NCBI GenBank assembly: GCA_029204225.1
Contig: CM055095.1
Span: 10,253,253 to 10,317,252 of the forward strand
Direction of reading: 5' to 3'
Length of the DNA: 64,000 nt
From: Diphasiastrum complanatum
Lineage: Eukaryota; Streptophyta; Lycopodiopsida; Lycopodiales; Lycopodiaceae
Both the position numbers and the translations under genes were made by a program. Of the stretch, positions 57,421-64,000 are shown piece after piece; positions within the stretch are counted from its first letter, which is position 1, and the number at the start of each line of letters is the position of its first letter. Below the pieces are notes generated by a model, which worked only from the letters and a program-made list of their open reading frames with translations, did not search any database and was not told where the DNA came from.

Positions 57421-58150
57421 TGTTGTAAAACTAGCAAGTAAAGTTGAAGAGGGAGTGTGAAAATTGTCAACATTTCCTAGCTAGTTTTAGGCCAAATTTG
57501 GTATTTTTGGCACATAGTTTTGGATCTAACCTTTCACATGTGTGAAAGAGGCCTAGATACTTTTATTTTAGTATATATTTCATGTTGAAGAAGTCTCAAA
57601 CTTCAGGACCTTCAAAATGACACCAAAATCATGTTATTTGGACATATAGGCCACAATTGGCTATTTTAGGCTACTGGTGTCCTAAAATTGGGTCCTAAGT
57701 TCTAGAGAGAGGAGAGAGAGTCATCTCTCTCACCTATATTAGGCTGAAATTCGTGGAGAACAGGTTAGAGAAACTTATTGTATGGTTCATTGTGATCAAT
57801 AGATCATTGCCATTGTTTCTTCCTCCATTGAGAGCATTGCTTTTTTGTATTGTCTTCAAGCTTTTGTGTATGATTTTAAGAGGTTTCCAAAAGTGGTAGG
57901 CTGCTGTTGGGCACCCAGTTTGCTGCTATTTTTGGCTACCATCAGTACCTTTTATTAGTTTCTATTGTCTATTGAATGCTTTGTCAAGTTCATGTGTATC
58001 AAAGGTAGCATTAGGATGCTTTGCCATTTCTAGCTTTTGTAGCTTGTTGTGCAAAGATCTTAGCCAAGTATTTTGGGTGCTTGGATCCACTCAAGATCCA
58101 CTTTTTGCATAGGAACCTCAAGAAGGAAAGAATCTCTTCCTAGATCCTCC
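57421..58150 (+). mobile_element. Copia-like polypurine tract and LTR-like sequence
   Basis: AAGTTGAAGAGGGAGTG at 57441-57457 followed by TGAAAATTGTC looks like a copia polypurine tract and LTR start. The next 700 bases are non-coding with LTR-like composition, including a CTCTCTCACC stretch near 57733. The end of the LTR was not found. This replaces the copia-3 remnant found at the equivalent place in the left arm. Confidence 0.4.
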
Positions 58151-58688
58151 ATCGCTTGGTTGAATCAAACTACGAGTTAGCTAAGGGGACCGTGCAACCT
58201 TATGACAAGTTCAAGATAGTTTTTGGAGAGCTGAAGAGAGCTATTAAGAATAATACCAAACATCAGTCCGTTGCTGGCTCTCTTTTGTCCTCTTTGGCCG
58301 CCTCGTACTTGGAATGTTTGGCCACTCATCTTTGTATGAAAACTAGTTTTCTGAATGCTGATTTTTGAGCAGAAGGTGCCTCCATGTCAGCGATGGAGCA
58401 ACACCTCCTGATTTTCAATTTTTGGTAGTGCTTCTTCAAGCTTATGTACGTAGGCAAATGTATCCCCTTCACCTGACTAATGGCCTCATATGGGCCACTG
58501 GCTTTGATTCTACTCATAATAAGCATTTGGGTACATCTTACACATAAATTGAACACCTCCCTAGCAGTAATAATGATAGTATGTGATTGATACACTCTAG
58601 TAAACAAAATCTATATTTGACTCTATCTATGGCTCGAACACATTCACAAGCAATGCCTACACACCTTATGCTGAATTTCTGACCATAC
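58151..58688. other. Element fragments of uncertain type
   Basis: A plus-strand open stretch (58156-58368; KFKIVFGELKRAIKNNTKH) has no domain I know. On the minus strand, 58607-58380 gives VFNLCVRCTQMLIM followed by KASGPYEAISQVK, which loosely suggests the zinc-finger and linker part of an integrase. Both are short and unsupported by neighbours. Confidence 0.25.
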
Positions 58689-59109
58689 TCACTGGTCATC
58701 TTTAGTTGCAGTTGGCACTTCAAACGGTATGTAGATAATAGTTGTTGAAACGGAACTCATGCAGCTACAAAGACACGAATGCTCAGACACATCTAGCTTT
58801 CTACTTCAGCAAGTTCTCTCACACCTATTAGCAGATTTTTCAGATTTCTTCAGTAGCCTAGCAATGTAATAATTCACACAACTCACAGCAACATGGCAGG
58901 GTAGCAGAACAAAGCATAAATGTAAACACCCATCACATGCTCAGGCTTCTTCTCCATAACTCCCTTGTCACCAGCAGTATAACCCATCACACATAGAGTA
59001 GTAGAATATCAAAACTCGACGGTTCCTTAGACCGTTTCTACAAATATATTATCTACTACTAATTAACGTGTGTAGCCACTTTAAGGGCAGGTTGGGAACC
59101 CTCTTTGGT
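58689..59109 (-). repeat. Palindrome right arm, two outer blocks
   Basis: 58689-59017 is the reverse complement of 29166-29498, and 59018-59109 that of 28102-28196. Here the two are contiguous. In the left arm they are separated by about 970 bases. Confidence 0.85.
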
Positions 59110-59229
59110 CCAACATTTTGCTTCAACTTTTGTCGAATTCACAATACCTTGGTGCTCGTCAAATACTCTTCAACTGCTTTTTGTTCAATAATAGTCCGAT
59201 CATCACAGTCTTCGACTTGGCATTATTTT

Positions 59230-60145
59230 TGTTGGAAAGAGATGTGTGAAAAGATAGGCCAAATCGAATAAAAAGAATTCGAACGACAGAATTAAAACTT
59301 ATCATGTGCATTGGAATAAACTATCTTTCTCTTTCTCTATCCATAACTGCGCCTATCAATTTTGAACAAAACAATTGTGATAGAAATCACGTTTGATCTT
59401 ATAGCAACTAACTTTGAAATCATTAGTACTACAGTGATTAAGTAGCCAAATATTTAAGCGTTAAATTATCGAACAAATAATCAATTGCGCTGAATCACAT
59501 AAACGCAAACACTTTGAAACAAACCTGAACACAATAAAAAGATAGTATTGATTTAGTATGAAAACGAAACATATGTAAATGAGTACAACAAGTTTGCGGA
59601 TCGAAGCCTCGTACTCTAAGCTATCTATGAGCGACTAAATAAATTTGAATTAAGCACAACTACTGATAAGCAGTAAGCGCAATAGAAATCTCTAATCAAC
59701 TCTAAAGATGTGAGCTAGAATGCTCAGGAGTGTCCAAGCTCACAGGCTTGAGAGAGAGAACGCTTGATCTTCATGCTTCAATACTTGAGATGTAGGAATA
59801 TAAACAACTATTTATACTAAGCAATTAGGTCATCAAATGCATCATCCAGTTGGCTGTGATGTGCTGGCATCCATCTAGTTAGGACTTCTTAGAAACTACT
59901 TGTTGATGAATTAATGCAAGTCGGTGGCTTTGGTCGTAAATAGTCTATCTGCGTACTTGAACGTGAACTGTCACTTTGTGGAAATGAATGTAAACTGTCA
60001 TGCAAAAAATATGAAGGTCTTTGCCAATGTCATTTCCTTAACATTTGAGGCATCTGTGCAGTTTGGGAAAAAAGCCGAACTGAGAGAAAATCTTGAAAGA
60101 TGAATATCCTGAAAATGCCGACACTGTGAGCTGTTTCCGAGTAGA
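59230..60145 (-). mobile_element. Truncated copia-2 family LTR
   Basis: Starts TGTTGGAAAGAG and follows 12866-13760 closely, then breaks off after GTTTCCGAGTAG. Its right end is missing. The left flank (CACAGTCTTCGACTTGGCATTAT) matches the left flank of the 12866 LTR, so the copy includes sequence outside the LTR. Confidence 0.8.
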
Positions 60146-60780
60146 CCATCGAGGCCATGTTGTCATATTTTTCTATTACACATCGCCAAACCACTCTATA
60201 TAATCCAAAAGCAAATGGGCTTACAAAGCGGGCAAACAAAATTATGTGTAAAATTTTGAATAAAGTAACGAAAACACGTTCTTCTGATTGGGATTAGAAG
60301 TTACCATCTGTCTTATGGGCATACAAAACTACTGAAAAGTTTACAACTAGGCAGACTCCATACTATCTTGTGTATGGAATGCATCCCATACTACCAATAG
60401 AATTCAAAGTTCCGACGTTTTGCATTAGTAATGAAGAGCAAATGGATGAACACAATAGTCTTCGGGAGCGGATGATATCTTTGACGCAACTGGAAGAGGA
60501 TCGTCGTCTTTCATTAATTGAGACTAAACGAGTTCAGAATAAAAGAAAAGAAATTTTTGACCAATCCATTAAGAAAATAAAAATTAAACGAGGGGACTAC
60601 GTGCTTCTGTATGATAACAGACACATGTTGTTTCTTGGAAAATTACATACCAGATGGATGGGACCGTATAAAGTCACAGAAGTTTTTAAATGTCCTTGGA
60701 GATCGGCTAACACTTCAGTTAGCCAATCTCCAAGGACGTTTACTTGATACTCGAGTAAATGACTCAAGGGTGAAGCGCTA
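60146..60780 (+). pseudogene. Ty3/gypsy integrase fragment
   Basis: Plus-strand frame with SYFSITHRQTTLYNPKANGL, in which the usual NGLxER Glu is Lys, then a TAG or TGA-type break, LWAYKTTEKFTT, YYLVYGMHPILPIEF, and a long C-terminal part ending KRGDYVLLYDNRHM then HTRWMGPYKVTEVF. The frame changes just after the GPYKV module. Upstream integrase and RT are missing; the left edge is fused to the copia LTR. Confidence 0.8.
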
Positions 60781-60782
60781 CT

Positions 60783-61500
60783 ATGACTAATTTTCGATGC
60801 TTCATACATTTTATTCAGTTTCTAAAGGCTGTCATAGTATTGACTAAACCTTCTTTTGCTGAGACTGATAGTGAAGTACTCGACATAGCGAAGTACCCTT
60901 ATCATTCACTAATTGGATCTTTAATGTATGCAATGTTGTGTACTAGACCAGATTTAGCATACACTGTAAGCGCATTAAGTCAATTCATGTCTAATCCTAG
61001 GATCTCTCATTGGAAAGCATTAAAGAGAGTGATGAGATATATTCAGAGAAGTTTAGACCACATTTTATTATGATGGAAATGCTATCTACCCACTCGTCCT
61101 GCGAGGCTACTCCGACTCAGATTGGGGAGGAATAGTCTCTACCAGAAAATCTGCCTCTGGAATCTATTTCTATCTGGCAGGGAGACCGATTTCGTGGAAC
61201 TCAAGGAAGCAGAAATAAGTTGAGCTTTCTTCGACAAAGGCAGAGTACATCGCATCATGTCAAGCTTCAAAAGGAGCTATATGGATCAGGTTATTACTTC
61301 GCGAGTTACATCACACTCAGTTTAATACTACCACCATTTTGTGTGACAATTTGAGCTGTATTTCACTGTCACTGAATCCCAGATTTCATGGCAAATCCAC
61401 GTACATAGAAATCTAGTATCATTTCATTCAGGAGAAAGTTTTCTCAGGGCAAGTGATCCTTCTGCTCCACAACAGAATTGGTCAGTTCAATAGTTTTGAA
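60783..61500 (+). pseudogene. Copia RT end and RNase H fragment
   Basis: Reads YPYHSLIGSLMYAMLCTRPD, a frame change near 61075, GYSDSDWGGIVSTRKS, SWNSRKQK with a stop, SSTKAEYIASCQASKGAIW, TILCDNLSCISLS, NPRFHGKSTYIEI with a stop, and YHFIQEKVFSGQ. These are RNase H motifs of a copia family distinct from copia-2 and copia-3. The upstream pol is replaced by the gypsy integrase fragment. Confidence 0.85.
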
Positions 61501-62280
61501 ATAGTTCAAAAGTTTAAACTTGTGCAGCTCAAAAGTTTAATTGTTTTTTTAACACCTTTGGCTTTTTCGCATTTTCCCGAAGAGAGAGAAAAATGCCGAA
61601 GGTCGTCTATTTTGAACGAGGAACATTCCCAGCCACTTCCCAAAATTGTGAAGTGAGAGAATCTGCGACGTCCTCGTCCACGTCAACGATGCTAAATTGT
61701 TGACCGTATATATACGGTTGTGTACAGTTGTCACAAAAGCCATATATTTCCAAGTATAATGGCTTTCATAATTAGGTGAAAAACATTCAATGTAATTAAT
61801 ACATGGATGAAATCTATAAATAGATCGTCCAAACACAGATTAGTGGTTGCTCCATCCACGAGACACATTATTTGAGCATCCCAATTACGTCGTCTTCTTG
61901 GTTGTAATTGCTATTTTATATTGTGCTTCAGTATAATATAGTAGCATCTTGCTTTTATTTGTGTACACGGTAGATGAATGCTTGTTGTGATTGAATGCAC
62001 TTCCATTGTTGTTTGATCACGCTTGTTTACTCACTATGATCAGAACACAGATGTCTAAGCCTCCTCAGTTTTTGATCAGACGATGGTCGTCTTTGACGCC
62101 TGAGGAACTCGCATTATTATACTGCTCTTCCATTTATTTCAAAACTATACTTCACATTATATCTAATTTCAGTAGTACCACATACAAACCATCTCTAATA
62201 TCTTCGGTGGACTGTACTCTTGTTTTAGAGTATGGATTAATTTTTAAGATCCTGTTGGGCAATTAGAACACTTAAAGTTG
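61501..62280 (+). mobile_element. Probable 3' LTR of the preceding copia fragment
   Basis: Non-coding sequence downstream of the RNase H end with a TATAAATA box at 61815-61822 about 30 bases before a likely transcription start, and a stretch of LTR-like composition after it. Clear TG and CA ends were not identified. An alternative is a host promoter, but no coding region follows. Confidence 0.4.
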
Positions 62281-62975
62281 TGATTACATTTAACGTAATT
62301 GTATGCTGCACTTGAATTGCTCTCATGACTACTTAAAGGGAAGGGGTGTCCTTATCTATATATTTTGACTAGTGACATAAATCTACATTGCAAGAGAATA
62401 ACAAGAGAGCCACAAACACATTATATAAAATAGTGGATATAATAACATTAACTAAACCTGCATAATGTGAAGGAGCAGGCGTCGAATGATCATGAGTATT
62501 AGGTCGTGGCACTACTCACATGAAACAGGAACATTTGACGTCCTCACAGTGCCTTGCAATCCACATCCACGTCCACAAATAGGGGCATTTTTGAAATCTC
62601 TCTGAAGAAGATACTACAAAAATACCATTCATAGAAATCAAGATATCAACATCAATTTTTCTCTTTAAAACATTGAGGATAGATATAAAAAATAAAAAAT
62701 TATAATTTGAAAATAAAGTGAACTTAATCACATGTTGGGCTTTGTGAGCCAATGCTAGACCTTTCTTGCGATCTAGAGGAGGTGCCTCTAGTGGCCGATG
62801 TGGTCGATCATCTGACAAAACCATTCCTACATCCATGCAAAAAATACATTACTAACAGTAAAAACCATGATCATTAACAAACGACTTCAAGCAACAACCC
62901 CAAAATTTATAAGTTGCAAGAAGTAACTTATGACATTTAAGTAGATTCGATTTTATGTCTACACATAAGATAGCT
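62281..62975. other. Stretch without recognised genes
   Basis: AT-rich sequence with short frames only. The open stretch at 62516-62836 on the minus strand has no domain and no splice context. Confidence 0.5.
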
Positions 62976-64000
62976 TGATTTTGGTCCCTATGACTTGACA
63001 TAGAATATTTAAGCTCGTCGATCTCAATTTTAGGACATTCAGATTGCTCAAATTTGATGTCAATCAACCAAGATATATTGTGGCATGGATTATATGAGGT
63101 TGTTCATAAAGTGATGAAATTTGAGGAATGTCAAATTTATGAGCTTCAAATACCTCAAATTTCATCCCTATCACTGAAAATATCTCAAACATGATGCCTA
63201 ACATGCGATTTGGTCTTTATAATCTAACATAATTCATGAAGCAATCAAACTTGACCAATCTCAATATTACAACACTCGGATTGTTCAAGTTCAACTCGTT
63301 ATTGATGGAATTGGTCCATATTTGTTGAGAGCTCAAATTGATGTCTATCTGTTGAGATAGCTTGATTTTGATGTCTACAAGCAAGAAAACTATGTTTTGG
63401 TCCTCATCTCTAAAAAAGGCTCATTGAGCAATGAAAATTGACCAATATCGTGTTCAGTACATCTAGATTGTCCGAGTTTCAACCTCTTATCGATAGAATC
63501 GATCTCTACCACACAAGATGTCCCAACTTTGATGCCACTTGAGATCACTAAATTCTGGCCTTTAGCACTCGAGATGGTTCATTGAGTAAGGAAATCAAGG
63601 GATCGTGAGATTAAGACAATTAGCCAGCTCAAATTTCATACATATAACTAACATAGCTCAAATTTAATGCACAACATGTGATTTTGGTCCTTATCACTCG
63701 ACAATTGAGTGATCAAATTCAACCAATATCAAGTCTATCACATTTAGATTGCTTGAGTATAGTCTCTTATTGATGGAATTGACCCCTTCCCATGAAATAG
63801 CTCTGATTTTATATGTCACTCGAGGTAGCTCGATGTTAGATATTATCACTGAAATTGCTCATGGAGCTCTAAAATTAGAGGAATCTTGAGTCTAGGGCAT
63901 TCAAATGATTCAAATTGATGTTTACAACTTATGATAGCTCATGTTCAATGCATATGTTGCAATTTTGGTCCTTGTCACTTGACATGGCCCATCAAGTGAT
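62976..64000. repeat. Degenerate tandem-like repeat
   Basis: A phrase like ATTTTGGTCCTTATCACT recurs near 62979, 63207, 63394, 63551, 63682 and 63962. It is followed by AxxTGACCAATxTC, CATTxAGATTGCTCAA and CTCTTATTGATGGAATTG phrases in the same order. Spacing is irregular (about 120-280 bases). It runs off the window end. Confidence 0.6.

Overview
This is a plant-type, AT-rich, transposon-dense nuclear window with almost no intact genes. The evidence is LTR retrotransposons primed by initiator tRNA-Met (TGGTATCAGAGC sites at 15904, 19941 and, on the minus strand, 43999), copia and chromodomain-bearing gypsy polyproteins, a CACTA-associated DUF4216-like gene with GT-AG introns, and plant-style TATA boxes. 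Two decayed families (a ParB-like/amino-methyltransferase gene and a short element protein) remind me of bryophyte, lycophyte or fern genomes. The lineage is a guess and I did not identify the species.

Layout. 1-4.3 kb: microsatellites and a relic of the DUF4216 gene. 4.3-25.6 kb: a mosaic built from repeated copies of one unit. A full unit carries a two-exon gene for a 135-residue protein I do not recognise (minus strand), its TATA promoter, and a broken element ORF (plus strand). Copy A (4.3-6.7 kb) has the whole gene. Copy B (17.2-19.9 kb) has lost most of exon 2 and is bracketed by a 0.65-kb inverted repeat. Copies C (10.0-12.9 kb) and D (20.5-22.5 kb) keep the promoter but not the coding region. 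Between them lie two related dead copia elements (pol at 13.9-15.25 and 23.9-25.6 kb), several LTRs of that family, and part of a younger copia family (15.26-16.55 kb). 25.6-28.1 kb: a plus-strand copia whose protease segment is tandemly duplicated together with very GC-rich inserts.

28.1-59.1 kb: a large interrupted palindrome. Left-arm blocks (28102-28196, 29166-29498, 30715-34757, 37358-37535) match right-arm blocks (59018-59109, 58689-59017, 52941-57420, 52765-52940) in reverse order and orientation. Each arm carries the same two genes: the DUF4216-like CACTA gene and a small acidic-protein gene with a shared frame break. The centre holds a chromovirus (38.1-44.4 kb, minus), a broken unknown gene (44.4-45.5 kb, minus), and the most unusual object in the window: a decayed intron-containing gene (46.3-49.8 kb, minus) whose product joins a ParB-like domain to an N4/N6 amino-methyltransferase domain. 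Copies of a short palindrome containing ATGCTAAGCAT lie in and beside it. A TGA/TAG-riddled pseudogene follows at 50.8-52.4 kb.

59.1-64 kb: a chain of element fragments (copia LTR, gypsy integrase, copia RNase H, LTR-like promoter), then a degenerate repeat. The window reads as nested insertion, segmental duplication and decay, with few candidates for a living gene: copy A of the 135-residue gene, the two arm genes, and perhaps copy B. All similarity calls are from reading; no search was run.
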